The notes: generated by a model from the letters alone, not told the origin. A stretch of DNA of 34,145 nt from Acholeplasmataceae bacterium (GCA_021736335.1 JAIPGC010000008.1:1-34145); one strand, 5' to 3'. Counted from the first letter of the stretch, positions 1 to 8,034 are shown. Translations and numbers: made by a program.

Positions 1-342
1 GTTAGACTAGAGATCAGACGTTCCGAACAAATTAAAAATGCAACTGATATCATTGGTAATAAAGCTAACATTAAAGTTGTTAAGAACAAGGTAGCTCCAC
101 CATTTAAGACTGTAAGTGTGGATATCATCTATGGACAAGGTATTTCAAAGGTTGGCGAACTTGTTGATTTAGCATCTAATCTTGATATCATCCAAAAGAG
201 TGGCGCATGGTTTGCTTATAATGGCGAAAAAATTGGTCAAGGCAGAGAAAATGCAAAACAATATTTAGCAGATCACCAAGATGTTTATGATAAGATTTTT
301 AAACAAGTTTTGGATTACTACAAAATTTCATATAAGAAATAG
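1..342 (+). CDS. recA: Recombinase RecA, C-terminal part (5' end outside window)
   Basis: The reading frame is open from base 1 and ends at TAG 340-342, giving the last 113 residues of RecA. RecA is the ATP-dependent strand-exchange protein of homologous recombination and the SOS co-protease. Recognisable family segments are the run around [12 protein letters not shown], then [18 protein letters not shown], and [20 protein letters not shown]; these form the end of the ATPase core and the small C-terminal domain. The Walker A and B motifs lie upstream of the window. The tail is short, ending in KISYKK, without the long acidic tail of E. coli RecA. A hairpin terminator follows directly. In Bacillus subtilis recA also lies just upstream of rny, so the position fits; here an ABC transporter operon and a small minus-strand gene intervene. 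Confidence 0.97.
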   Translation, partial: VRLEIRRSEQIKNATDIIGNKANIKVVKNKVAPPFKTVSVDIIYGQGISKVGELVDLASNLDIIQKSGAWFAYNGEKIGQGRENAKQYLADHQDVYDKIFKQVLDYYKISYKK

Positions 343-345
343 AAG

Positions 346-370
346 AGAATACTTTGGTATTCTTTTTTTT
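346..370 (+). terminator. Rho-independent terminator after recA
   Basis: Inverted repeat AGAATAC (346-352) / GTATTCT (357-363) with a TTTG loop, followed by a run of T to 370. It begins 4 bases after the recA stop. Confidence 0.85.
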
Positions 371-378
371 GAGCAAAA

Positions 379-410
379 TTGCATAAAAAATATAAATAAA
401 CATATATAAT
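379..410 (+). promoter_or_regulatory. Possible sigma-A promoter for the B12-sensor/ABC operon
   Basis: A perfect TATAAT lies at 405-410. The best -35 candidate, TTGCAT at 379-384, is 20 bases away, longer than ideal. The -10 is convincing and the -35 is weak. It lies between the recA terminator and the start at 448. Confidence 0.45.
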
Positions 411-447
411 ATAGAAGGAATATAATTCTCTATGAGAGGTGATATCA

Positions 448-1095
448 ATGCATTTAAAGGCATATAATCAATTTTTAGAATATTTAAAGAAAGAACAAAA
501 GGATCAGGCTGTCATCTATGCAATGAGCTTGCTTGAAGAAAAAAAATTAACTATTGAAGAACTTTATCAAGAGCTTCTTGCTCCATCATTAACTACATTT
601 GAATGTGATGTAGAAGATCAAGAGGTATGTATTTGGAAAGAACATTTCAGAACATCAATTATTCGTACTATTTTAGAAAGCTGTTATTTATATATCATCA
701 AAAGAGTCGAAGATGTCAAAAAGACAGAAAAAAAGATTGTCGTTTTTACACCATCTTTTGAATATCACGAAATTGGTGCAATCATGGTTTCACACTTTTT
801 ATTACTAGAAGGATTTGATGCTTCATATATCGGAGCAAATACACCAAAAGATGATATTCTTTCAGCAATTAAAGCTTATCATCCTGATTTTGTAGCAATG
901 AGTGTTACGAATCCATATAACCTTGTTATAACAAAACAAATCAACGATGAGATTAAAAAACAATATCCGGATGTCAAAATCATTATAGGTGGTCAGGCAT
1001 TTGTTCATCAGAACGCCTTAGAATCCATCAAATACGATTATTTACTCCAAACCCTAGATGATATCAAGAACCTTAGAAAAGAGGTTCAGGTATGA
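448..1095 (+). CDS. Stand-alone cobalamin (B12)-binding domain protein, CarH/LitR-like sensor module
   Basis: A 215-residue protein consisting only of the helical cap plus Rossmann-type B12-binding module. Residues 1-90 are helical and carry an EH pair (E65-H66, in IWKEHFRTS) like the EH of the W-x9-13-EH motif that caps adenosylcobalamin in CarH/LitR photoreceptors; the tryptophan place seems to be taken by F51. Residues 96-200 contain E105-Y-H107-E-I-G110, the form of DxHxxG whose His coordinates cobalt, then EGFDASYIGANTP and IIIGGQAF (180-185). This pattern is closer to CarH/LitR or methyltransferase-activating B12 sensors than to mutases. There is no HTH domain. I chose ATG 448 over GTG 439 because AGAGGTGA (435-442) is a well-spaced ribosome binding site for 448. 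The stop overlaps the permease start (ATGA), so translation is probably coupled. A sensor role for the exporter is inference. Confidence 0.8.
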   Translation: MHLKAYNQFLEYLKKEQKDQAVIYAMSLLEEKKLTIEELYQELLAPSLTTFECDVEDQEVCIWKEHFRTSIIRTILESCYLYIIKRVEDVKKTEKKIVVFTPSFEYHEIGAIMVSHFLLLEGFDASYIGANTPKDDILSAIKAYHPDFVAMSVTNPYNLVITKQINDEIKKQYPDVKIIIGGQAFVHQNALESIKYDYLLQTLDDIKNLRKEVQV

Positions 1096-2249
1096 AATTA
1101 GCACTCCAAATTGCTTGGCGTTTCTTGTCATCTGCCAAAAGACAAACATTCATTATCATTTTAGGTATTGCTGTTGGTGTATCAGTTCAAGTCTTTATCG
1201 GATCACTAATTACTGGATTACAAAAAAGTCTTGTTGACACTACCATAGGTTCATCATCACATATTACTGTATTAGCTGCTGATGACACTTCATTTGTTGA
1301 TGATTACATGACAGTTGTAGATGACCTAGAGTCAGAAAGCAATCAAATAGAAGTACTCTCTCCAGTTGTTAATATCGGTGGTATTTTACAAAAAGGTACA
1401 GACAAAAATGAAATTTTATTTAGAGGATTTGATCTAGATCTTGCTAATGAGATTTATGGATTTGATTCAAAAATCACTGAAGGCAATCTTCCAACACAAC
1501 TCAATGACATTCTTTTAGGATTATCCCTCAAAGATGAATTAGATTTAAATGTTGGTGATTCTATTGAAATTGAAATACTAGGAAATATCAGAACATTAAA
1601 TGTTGTAGGGTTTTTTGATTTCAATGTTTCAGTGATTAATTCAACTTGGGGTATTGGCACACTTGCTACACTTCAAGATATCATAGGCAATACAAATCAA
1701 GTATCTGCCATTGAAATGCAAATCAAAGATGTTTTTGAGGCTGAAAATTTAGCACTCATACTAGATACTAATTTGAGTTCATCAGGATTAGTCACAGAAA
1801 ACTGGATGGCTCAAAATCAATCACTTCTAAGTGGTCTTCAGGGGCAAAGCACTTCATCTTTAATGATTCAAGTCTTTGTCATTATCTCTGTTGTCCTTGG
1901 CATTTCATCAGTATTAGCAATTACAGTCATGCAAAAATCAAAACAGATAGGTATTCTTAAAGCTATGGGGATACTTGATCAAGATGCATCGAAAGTTTTC
2001 TTATTTGAAGGATTCATTTTAGGTATCTTTGGGGCTATAGGTGGTGTGCTTTTAGGTTTAGGACTCACATTCTCATTTACCACATTTGCATTAAACCCTG
2101 ATGGAACACCTGTTGTTCCACTATTCATTGATCCTGGATTTATTTTATTATCAGCAGGCATTGCTTTGGTAGCATCAACCTTAGCATCACTCATCCCAGC
2201 CATCAAGTCATCCAAGATGACAGTCATCGAGGTGATCAGAAATGCCTAA
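1092..2249 (+). CDS. ABC transporter permease, FtsX/MacB (LolC/E) type
   Basis: 385 residues with the MacB/LolC arrangement: one N-terminal membrane helix (about 20-42), a large extracytoplasmic domain (about 43-250, MacB-PCD-like), then three C-terminal helices (about 256-278, 302-330 and 348-370) of the FtsX domain. The segment IGILKAMG after the second helix is the usual cytoplasmic coupling element of this class. In the family such permeases dimerise and, with a LolD/MacB-like ATPase, drive mechanotransmission: release of lipoproteins, peptides or antibiotics from the outer leaflet rather than passage through a pore. The start overlaps the B12-protein stop by 4 bases and the end overlaps the ATPase start by 8 bases, so the three genes form one operon. 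The substrate cannot be deduced. Confidence 0.88.
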   Translation: MKLALQIAWRFLSSAKRQTFIIILGIAVGVSVQVFIGSLITGLQKSLVDTTIGSSSHITVLAADDTSFVDDYMTVVDDLESESNQIEVLSPVVNIGGILQKGTDKNEILFRGFDLDLANEIYGFDSKITEGNLPTQLNDILLGLSLKDELDLNVGDSIEIEILGNIRTLNVVGFFDFNVSVINSTWGIGTLATLQDIIGNTNQVSAIEMQIKDVFEAENLALILDTNLSSSGLVTENWMAQNQSLLSGLQGQSTSSLMIQVFVIISVVLGISSVLAITVMQKSKQIGILKAMGILDQDASKVFLFEGFILGIFGAIGGVLLGLGLTFSFTTFALNPDGTPVVPLFIDPGFILLSAGIALVASTLASLIPAIKSSKMTVIEVIRNA

Positions 2250-2934
2250 TATCATTGAACTTAAAAATATCAATAAGATTTATGGTGAAAAAACACCAAA
2301 TCCAACCCAAGTCATTTTCGATTTAAACTTAAGTTTTGAAGCATCAACATTTAATTCAATTATTGGTCAATCAGGCAGTGGGAAATCGACATTACTTAAT
2401 ATTTTAGGTACCTTAGATAAAGCAACCTCAGGTGATGTCTTCATCAATCAAAAAGATACACAAAAGATGAGTAAAAATCAAGTTTCAAAATTAAGAAACG
2501 AAACCATTGGATTTATCTTTCAATTTCATTACTTACTCCCCGAATTTACAGCTTTAGAAAATGTATTATTACCATATAGAATATCAAAAAAACCCATCAC
2601 CAAAGAAGTGATGGATCGTGCTCTTGAATTACTTGAAATTGTTGGATTAACAAAAGTTAAAGATAATTTGGCAGTTAACATGTCCGGAGGACAGCAACAA
2701 CGCGTTGCGATTGCAAGAAGCTTAATCAACAATCCAAAAATCATATTAGCAGATGAGCCTACCGGTAACCTAGATAGTGATACAACTGAACAAGTCTATG
2801 AATTGCTTCGTAAAATTAATGAAACTTATAAAACGACATTCATCATTATTACACATGATAGACATATTGCTGAAAAGGCTGATCGTATTATTGAAATCAA
2901 AGATGGAAGAATCAATCTTGATATTAAAAAATAA
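2242..2934 (+). CDS. ABC transporter ATP-binding protein, LolD/MacB-like
   Basis: 230-residue nucleotide-binding subunit, the usual length of the LolD/FtsE/MacB class. Visible motifs are Walker A GQSGSGKS (42-49), Q-loop Q94 in FIFQFHYLLPE (the F-Q-x-x-x-L-L-P form typical of this class), signature MSGGQQQR (147-154), Walker B IILADEP (167-173) with catalytic E172, D-loop GNLDS, and switch H205. It should power the permease encoded immediately upstream, with which it overlaps by 8 bases. It ends just before a bidirectional terminator. Nothing in the ATPase itself identifies the cargo. Confidence 0.92.
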   Translation: MPNIIELKNINKIYGEKTPNPTQVIFDLNLSFEASTFNSIIGQSGSGKSTLLNILGTLDKATSGDVFINQKDTQKMSKNQVSKLRNETIGFIFQFHYLLPEFTALENVLLPYRISKKPITKEVMDRALELLEIVGLTKVKDNLAVNMSGGQQQRVAIARSLINNPKIILADEPTGNLDSDTTEQVYELLRKINETYKTTFIIITHDRHIAEKADRIIEIKDGRINLDIKK

Positions 2935-2956
2935 AAAAGTCCATTGGACTTTTTTT
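2935..2956. terminator. Bidirectional terminator between convergent genes
   Basis: AAAAAAGTCC (2933-2942 region) / GGACTTTTTTT (2946-2956) with an ATT loop. There is an A run on the left and a T run on the right, so it can serve both the ABC operon (plus) and the small membrane gene (minus). The minus-strand stop codon at 2955-2957 sits at its edge. Confidence 0.85.
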
Positions 2957-3575
2957 AACTTACAACGTTAATTGGATTTAAATCTTTTAAAGAGAATTGA
3001 ACATATTCAGTAAATTCAACATCTTGACCGCCTGTTGTCAAAACATATTCAACCATTAAATACAAGTGTGGTTCATTGACTGTTACAAATGGTAATGGAT
3101 TAAAAGGTAACTCATGATTAAATATTAACGTTACAGATCTTGCTACTGTGGTTATTGCTGTTGGTGTTCCAACTGATCTTAAATTTTTCCAATCAGTTTG
3201 TAGCAGTGGAATCACTGTTACGGTTTTGACTACGAAATTCTCATTTGCTTCATAATTGATACTGAATTTGTAATACCCACCAAAAAGATCTCCTGAATCT
3301 TGATCTAATACTGGATTCTTGAGTTCAGTCCAAACGATGTTAAGTGAGAAAGCATCGATTCCATCTGGTTCAAGAAATTTTTTAATCATTTCAGTCTCAC
3401 TGGTGATTTCATTATCGAAACCTACTTTGCGATTTGCAGTATAAGAACCTACATATGCAGTGACAATTAAAGCGAGTGGAACCAGTACTATAAAAGCTAA
3501 GACAGCAACCTTAATACGATTACGATGCAACCATGTCCAAAAGGTTGGTTTTTTATCAATTTTTGGGTTTTTCAT
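2955..3575 (-). CDS. Single-pass membrane protein of unknown function
   Basis: I do not recognise the family. The likely product is 206 residues: a short basic cytoplasmic N-terminus (KNPKIDKK...WLHRNRIK), one hydrophobic segment (about 22-44, VAVLAFIVLVPLALIVTAYV) and an extracytoplasmic domain of about 160 residues rich in beta-forming stretches. The domain has no cysteine and no evident catalytic motif. There is no lipobox, so it is probably a signal-anchored protein. The start is uncertain: ATG 3575 has AAGGAG upstream but at about 12 bases, while ATG 3596 lies in frame 21 bases earlier with a poor ribosome site. It is transcribed away from rny and towards the ABC operon, with which it shares a terminator. 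A surface role is only inference. Confidence 0.7.
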   Translation of the reverse strand: MKNPKIDKKPTFWTWLHRNRIKVAVLAFIVLVPLALIVTAYVGSYTANRKVGFDNEITSETEMIKKFLEPDGIDAFSLNIVWTELKNPVLDQDSGDLFGGYYKFSINYEANENFVVKTVTVIPLLQTDWKNLRSVGTPTAITTVARSVTLIFNHELPFNPLPFVTVNEPHLYLMVEYVLTTGGQDVEFTEYVQFSLKDLNPINVVS

Positions 3576-3612
3576 TTGGTTTAATAACTCCTTCATCAAG
3601 TGTTCATTTCTT

Positions 3613-3618
3613 ATTATA
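3613..3618 (-). promoter_or_regulatory. Possible -10 element for the small membrane gene
   Basis: On the minus strand the bases 3618 to 3613 read TATAAT, 38 bases upstream of the chosen start. The -35 region is T-rich, with TTGTCT about 20 bases away, so only the -10 is well supported. Confidence 0.35.
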
Positions 3619-3671
3619 CATGAATATAAAAAAAAATAAAGACAAATCAAAAAATACCCATGGTTTCTTCA

Positions 3672-3701
3672 TTGACTTAAAAGTCTGAAATAGGGTATAA
3701 T
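3672..3701 (+). promoter_or_regulatory. Sigma-A promoter for rny
   Basis: TTGACT (3672-3677), 18-base spacer, TATAAT (3696-3701). The rny start lies 73 bases downstream of the -10. Confidence 0.75.
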
Positions 3702-3773
3702 GATATAGTACATCATGTATAGGACAATTTGATTATATCGATTGTTTAAAATATTAATAATGGAGGTGTTAAA

Positions 3774-5351
3774 ATGTTCATTATAGCATTAGATGCTGTA
3801 ACGACAGCCATCTCCGTTTTGCTAGCCATCATCATAGGCTTTGCATTTGGATATTTCGTTCGTGTTTGGCACCGCGAAAAAAGTATCAATGCAAGCAAAG
3901 AGTTGGCTGAAAAAATTGTTGAAGACGGAAAAAAAGAAGCCGAAAAAGCAAAAAGAGAAAGTGTTTTAGAAGCCAAACAAGAGATTTTCGTGTTGCGCAA
4001 GGATTTTGATAATGACATGCGTGAACGCAGACAGGTCGTAGTGAATCTTGAAAACAAGGTTACTCAGCGCGAGGATACATTAAATCGCCGCGCTGTTCAT
4101 TTAGACAAGCGTGAAGAAACGCTTGCACTACGCGAAGAGAAACTTGATGAAAAGAAAGAACAACTTGAACAATTAAATAGCAAAGCGGAAGAAGTATTAA
4201 AACAGCAAGAGCAAAAATTGATTGAAATTTCTAGCCTTACAGTAGATGAGGCAAGAGAAATCATCATGGCCAGAGTCAGAGACGGTATGTCAGATGAAAT
4301 TGCTACATACATCCGCGACGAAGAAGAGAAAGCCAAAAATGAAGTGCAATCACGCTCCAAGCAACTATTGTCGCTTGCCATACAAAAGTATGCCAGTGAG
4401 ACCACTACAGAAAGAACTGTCTCTGTCGTTGATTTACCTAACGATGAAATGAAAGGCCGCATCATTGGACGCGAAGGTAGAAATATTCGCACCATAGAGG
4501 CATTAACAGGTGTTGATCTCATCATTGATGATACACCGGAAGCAGTGGTACTAAGTGGATTTGATCCGATAAGAAGAGAAATTGCCAAACGCGCTTTAAG
4601 CACGTTAGTCTCAGATGGTCGTATTCATCCAGGCCGTATCGAAGAAGTTGTTGAAAAAGCAAGAGTTGAAGTGGATATGTTCATTAGAGAAGCTGGTGAA
4701 GACGCAGTCTTTACAACAGGTATCGGTCGTATCCATCCCGATTTAGTTAAGTTATTAGGAAGACTAAGCTTTAGAACAAGCTATGGTCAAAATGTATTAA
4801 GACACTCCATCGAAGTTGCATTTCTAGCTGGTAAACTAGCTGTTGAAATCGGTGAAGATGAAATGCTCGCACGTCGCGCTGGATTACTTCATGATATCGG
4901 TAAAGCCGTGGATCATGAAATAGAAGGTGGACATGTTGAGATTGGTGTGAATATTGTTAATCGTTATAAAGAACCAAAAGAAGTTACTGATGCTATCGCA
5001 TCACACCATGGTGACAAAGAAGCAGAAAGCGTCATCGCCGTACTTGTTGCAGCTGCAGATACATTAAGTGCTGCACGTCCAGGTGCAAGAAGCGAATCCA
5101 TGGAAAACTACATTAAACGTTTGGAACAATTAGAAGCCATTTCCAACGAAATTCCTGGTGTTGAAAAATCATATGCAATTCAAGCTGGTCGTGAGATAAG
5201 AGTTATTGTCAAGGCTGATCAGATCGATGACTTATCAACATTTAAGGTCGCGCGTGAAATCAAGGAACAAATTGAAGAAAAGATGACTTATCCTGGTACA
5301 ATCAAGGTTACAGTAATCCGTGAAACACGAGCAACAGACATTGCAAAATAA
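3774..5351 (+). CDS. rny: Ribonuclease Y
   Basis: 525-residue membrane-anchored endoribonuclease that starts mRNA decay in Firmicutes. Domains in order are an N-terminal membrane helix (about 8-30), a long charged coiled coil (about 33-190), a KH RNA-binding domain with [12 protein letters not shown] (228-239), and an HD hydrolase domain with H343 in the run LRHSIEV and the metal pair H373-D374 in LLHDIGK, followed by H411-H412. Length and order match the family (about 520). The start ATG 3774 has a strong GGAGGTG site at 3762-3768. The first half uses clearly more CGC/CGT arginine codons than its neighbours, which favour AGA. The putative partner RicA is encoded downstream (7630), and a YmdB-like phosphodiesterase follows directly, as in Bacillus. 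Confidence 0.97.
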   Translation: MFIIALDAVTTAISVLLAIIIGFAFGYFVRVWHREKSINASKELAEKIVEDGKKEAEKAKRESVLEAKQEIFVLRKDFDNDMRERRQVVVNLENKVTQREDTLNRRAVHLDKREETLALREEKLDEKKEQLEQLNSKAEEVLKQQEQKLIEISSLTVDEAREIIMARVRDGMSDEIATYIRDEEEKAKNEVQSRSKQLLSLAIQKYASETTTERTVSVVDLPNDEMKGRIIGREGRNIRTIEALTGVDLIIDDTPEAVVLSGFDPIRREIAKRALSTLVSDGRIHPGRIEEVVEKARVEVDMFIREAGEDAVFTTGIGRIHPDLVKLLGRLSFRTSYGQNVLRHSIEVAFLAGKLAVEIGEDEMLARRAGLLHDIGKAVDHEIEGGHVEIGVNIVNRYKEPKEVTDAIASHHGDKEAESVIAVLVAAADTLSAARPGARSESMENYIKRLEQLEAISNEIPGVEKSYAIQAGREIRVIVKADQIDDLSTFKVAREIKEQIEEKMTYPGTIKVTVIRETRATDIAK

Positions 5352-5370
5352 GAGGCTTAGGCCTCTTTTT
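5351..5370 (+). terminator. Terminator after rny
   Basis: GAGGC (5352-5356), TTAG loop, GCCTC (5361-5365), then TTTTT. It begins at the last base of the rny stop codon. The next gene starts only 20 bases later, so it probably attenuates rather than fully separates rny and the ymdB-like gene. Confidence 0.75.
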
Positions 5371-5389
5371 GTTAGAAAGAAGTGATTTG

Positions 5390-6151
5390 ATGAAAATTCT
5401 ATTTATCGGAGATATTTATGGAAGACCAGGATTGGATATGCTAGCTGAGCATCTTCCTGATCTTAAGAATACATATCGTCCCAATGTCATCATTGCTAAT
5501 GCTGAAAATGCAGCAAATGGTAGAGGCATTAATCTAAAAATTTATAAAGAATTAATGAGTCAGGGTATTCACGCAATTACCATGGGCAATTGGGTTTGGG
5601 GTAATCGTGAGCTATTTGAGTTTATTGAAGACTCTAATATTATTAGACCTATGAATTTTAGAAACGCACCAGGTAAAGGTTTTCTGACAGTGAATTATAA
5701 TGGGCAAAAACTGCTTGTCATCAATGCATTAGGTAGAACTTTTATGAACCCTAATATTGATGATCCGTTCACTGGAATTGATCGAATTATCGAGAATGAA
5801 AAAGCTGATTTTGTTTTTGTTGATATGCATGCAGAAGCAACAAGCGAAAAAGTAGCAATCGGACATTACCTTGATGGTAGAGTTGATGTAGTCGCAGGTA
5901 CGCACACCCATATCCCAACTGCAGATGAAAGAATGCTTCCAAATGGTACACTCTATATCACCGATGTAGGGATGACTGGTCCACTTAATGGTGTGATTGG
6001 TGTAGCAAAAGAGATTGTGTTAGATCGGTTTTTAAACGGTTTTTCAACTCCAAATGAGGTTGCTCCAGGTGCAAGACAACTGAATGCTATCATTTTAGAC
6101 TTAGTAAAAAAGACAATTCAAAGAATACACATTGAAAGCGAAACAGTATGA
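5390..6151 (+). CDS. ymdB: YmdB-like metallophosphoesterase with a substituted catalytic histidine
   Basis: 253 residues, the length of the YmdB/DR1281 family of di-metal 2',3'-cyclic-nucleotide phosphodiesterases. The metal-ligand segments are in place: GDIYGRPG (D8), NAENAANG (E39, N40), N67, HAEATSEK and GTHTHIPTAD. However the family motif GNHTW reads G66-N67-W68-V69-W70 here, so the histidine described as the general acid in B. subtilis YmdB (H68) is a tryptophan. The codons are unambiguous (AAT TGG GTT TGG at 5588-5599). I chose ATG 5390, preceded by GAAAGAAGTGAT, rather than an upstream TTG. It lies directly after rny, as in B. subtilis, where YmdB influences biofilm versus motility choice. 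Activity here is uncertain. Confidence 0.92.
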   Translation: MKILFIGDIYGRPGLDMLAEHLPDLKNTYRPNVIIANAENAANGRGINLKIYKELMSQGIHAITMGNWVWGNRELFEFIEDSNIIRPMNFRNAPGKGFLTVNYNGQKLLVINALGRTFMNPNIDDPFTGIDRIIENEKADFVFVDMHAEATSEKVAIGHYLDGRVDVVAGTHTHIPTADERMLPNGTLYITDVGMTGPLNGVIGVAKEIVLDRFLNGFSTPNEVAPGARQLNAIILDLVKKTIQRIHIESETV

Positions 6152-6166
6152 CCTATACTGTTTTTT
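6141..6166 (+). terminator. Terminator overlapping the ymdB stop
   Basis: AAACAGTAT (6141-6149) / ATACTGTTT (6155-6163) with a GACCT loop and T run to 6166. The TGA stop 6149-6151 lies in the hairpin. Confidence 0.8.
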
Positions 6167-6176
6167 CATGTATAAT
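6148..6176 (+). promoter_or_regulatory. Probable promoter for miaB, nested in the preceding terminator
   Basis: TATAAT at 6171-6176. The best -35 is ATGACC (6148-6153) at a 17-base spacing, which lies in the loop of the upstream terminator hairpin. miaB starts 18 bases after the -10. Confidence 0.5.
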
Positions 6177-6193
6177 AGTCACAGGTGATTTGA

Positions 6194-7633
6194 ATGAGCA
6201 ATATTGATTTAGACAAATATTTCAAGCCCAATTTAAAAGAGGCAAGAAGACGCACAAAAGATGTAATTGAAGAACTTAAATTTGAACTTAGCGACGCTCA
6301 TCAAAAGATTGGCGTTAATAAAACATACATGATCCACACCTATGGATGCCAAGGTAATGAAGCCGATAGTGAATCCATTGCAGGTATTTTAGAATTGATG
6401 GGATTTACTCATGCAACTTCTGAGGCTCAAAGTGATGTTATCATTATGAACACTTGTGCAATCAGGGAGAATGCTGAAAATCGTGTTTGGGGTGAATTAG
6501 GCAGACTTAAAGCTTATAAAAAGCACAATCCTAATCTTATTCTTGGTTTAGCAGGATGTATGGCTCAAGAAGAAAATGTGATTGAACGCATCTTAAAGAA
6601 ATATCAACACGTTGATATTGTTTTTGGTACGCATAACATCTATAAACTACCTGAATATCTAGAAACTGCATTATTTTCAAAGGAACGTGTGATTGAAGTA
6701 TATTCTCAAGAAGGTGAAATTGTTGAGAATCTTCCAAAGGTAAGAAATCATAAATTTAAAGCATGGGTCAACATCATGTTTGGCTGTGATGAATTTTGTA
6801 CATACTGTATTGTTCCTTATACAAGAGGTAAGGAAAGATCAAGATCAAAAGATGAAATCATTGCTGAAGTTAATGAACTTGTAGAACAAGGATATAAGGA
6901 AATCACATTATTGGGTCAAAATGTTAATGCTTATGGAAAAGACTTGGATGACTCAAGTTATACATTTGGTGATTTACTTAAAGAGCTTGATGATTTAGGC
7001 ATTGAACGCATCCGCTTTACTACAAGTCATCCTCATGATTTAGATAAAAAAACGATGGAAGCCATGAGAGATTCAAAACATGTCATGCCATATTTTCATC
7101 TCCCTGTTCAGTCAGGAAGTAATACTGTATTAAAAAAGATGAACAGACAATATACAAAAGAATCGTACCTTAAAGTTCTTGATGAACTTAAAAATACAGT
7201 TCCTGGAATTGCAGTCACAACTGATATTATTGTTGGTTTTCCAGGTGAAACAGATACTGATTTTCTTGATACATTGGATCTAGTTGAAAAGGCTGAATTC
7301 GAAGGTGCATTTACATTTGTATTTTCAAAAAGAGAAGGTACTCCTGCTGCAAACTTCACAGATGACACTCCTATAGAAACTAAAAAGGAAAGGTTATATA
7401 TGCTTAATGATCGGACCAACGCAGGATATTTAAAAGGCAATCAAAGGTTTGTAGGAGAAACAGTAAAAGTACTTGTTGATGGCGTATCAAAAAACAATGA
7501 TCAGGTACTTGCTGGATATAGCGAGCATAATAAGTTAGTTAACTTTGCAGGTGATAAAAGTTTGATTGGACAAATTGTAAAAGTCAAGATAACAGTAGCA
7601 AAAACTTGGTTTTTATTAGGTGAACTTTTATGA
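6194..7633 (+). CDS. miaB: tRNA-2-methylthio-N6-dimethylallyladenosine synthase MiaB
   Basis: 479-residue radical-SAM methylthiotransferase that converts i6A37 of UNN-reading tRNAs to ms2i6A37; its substrate is made by MiaA, encoded at 13976. The N-terminal UPF0004 domain carries the second-cluster cysteines C52 (TYGCQGNEAD), C88 (NTCAIRENAE) and C122 (AGCMAQ). The radical-SAM core has C198, C202 and C205 (GCDEFCTYC), followed by IVPYTRG. The C-terminal about 65 residues form a TRAM RNA-binding domain. The length fits MiaB (about 440-510) with an N-terminal extension like that of B. subtilis. AGGTGA (6183-6188) is well spaced for ATG 6194. The stop overlaps the next start (ATGA). Confidence 0.96.
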   Translation: MSNIDLDKYFKPNLKEARRRTKDVIEELKFELSDAHQKIGVNKTYMIHTYGCQGNEADSESIAGILELMGFTHATSEAQSDVIIMNTCAIRENAENRVWGELGRLKAYKKHNPNLILGLAGCMAQEENVIERILKKYQHVDIVFGTHNIYKLPEYLETALFSKERVIEVYSQEGEIVENLPKVRNHKFKAWVNIMFGCDEFCTYCIVPYTRGKERSRSKDEIIAEVNELVEQGYKEITLLGQNVNAYGKDLDDSSYTFGDLLKELDDLGIERIRFTTSHPHDLDKKTMEAMRDSKHVMPYFHLPVQSGSNTVLKKMNRQYTKESYLKVLDELKNTVPGIAVTTDIIVGFPGETDTDFLDTLDLVEKAEFEGAFTFVFSKREGTPAANFTDDTPIETKKERLYMLNDRTNAGYLKGNQRFVGETVKVLVDGVSKNNDQVLAGYSEHNKLVNFAGDKSLIGQIVKVKITVAKTWFLLGELL

Positions 7634-7959
7634 CAGAAAAGGAAAAATTGATTGAAATGATTCTTCAAAATGAAGATATTCAACGCTATAAAAGAATAGA
7701 ACAAATCATCAATAATAATAAAAAACTTAAGGCAAAAATCAATCAATTAAAGGTCCTCCAAAAGCAGTTAATCAATGCAAAACAAGTTGGAAAAACACAA
7801 GCAATCGCTGAGTTTGAAAGGCGATATCAGGTCCTTTATAATGAGATTGAAGAGTATCCATTGATGTCGGATTATTTGGCTTTACAAGGCGACATTAACG
7901 AAATGATACAATCTATCCAATCCATCATAGAAGAAGGCATAGAAAAAGATTTTGAATGA
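7630..7959 (+). CDS. ricA: RicA/YmcA-like protein (YlbF/YmcA family), putative RNase Y partner
   Basis: 109-residue all-helical, charged protein. It matches the YlbF/YmcA family in pattern (an N-terminal helical hairpin, then LYNEIEEYPLMSDYLALQGDINEMIQSIQSII) and in position: in B. subtilis ymcA follows miaB (ymcB). There, RicA, RicF and RicT form a complex that binds iron-sulfur clusters and directs RNase Y cleavage. This version is short and has no cysteine at all, so it cannot supply cluster ligands as the Bacillus protein is reported to. Its start overlaps the miaB stop by 4 bases. Family assignment rests mainly on context plus overall pattern. Confidence 0.75.
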   Translation: MTEKEKLIEMILQNEDIQRYKRIEQIINNNKKLKAKINQLKVLQKQLINAKQVGKTQAIAEFERRYQVLYNEIEEYPLMSDYLALQGDINEMIQSIQSIIEEGIEKDFE

Positions 7960-7960
7960 G

Positions 7961-7983
7961 AACGGTCAATAATGGCCGTTTTT
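7961..7983 (+). terminator. Terminator after ricA-like gene
   Basis: AACGGTC (7961-7967) / GGCCGTT (7974-7980), one G-T pair, AATAAT loop, T run to 7983. Confidence 0.75.
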
Positions 7984-8005
7984 ATATAAAAAAAAGCCAA
8001 TTAAC

Positions 8006-8034
8006 TTGATAAAAACGGTAAAACATTGTATTAT
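8006..8034 (+). promoter_or_regulatory. Sigma-A promoter upstream of the SAP-like membrane protein
   Basis: TTGATA (8006-8011), 17-base spacer, TATTAT (8029-8034). The start codon is 31 bases downstream. It may also drive mutS-mutL, since no terminator is seen in between. Confidence 0.7.

Noticed and set aside
439-447. GTG 439 as start of the B12-binding protein
   Set aside because: The GTG overlaps the Shine-Dalgarno AGAGGTGA that fits ATG 448.
3746-5911. Several open frames of 60-168 codons opposite rny and the ymdB-like gene
   Set aside because: They lie antisense to well-supported genes, have no ribosome binding sites and show low-complexity or Ser-rich translations typical of shadow frames.
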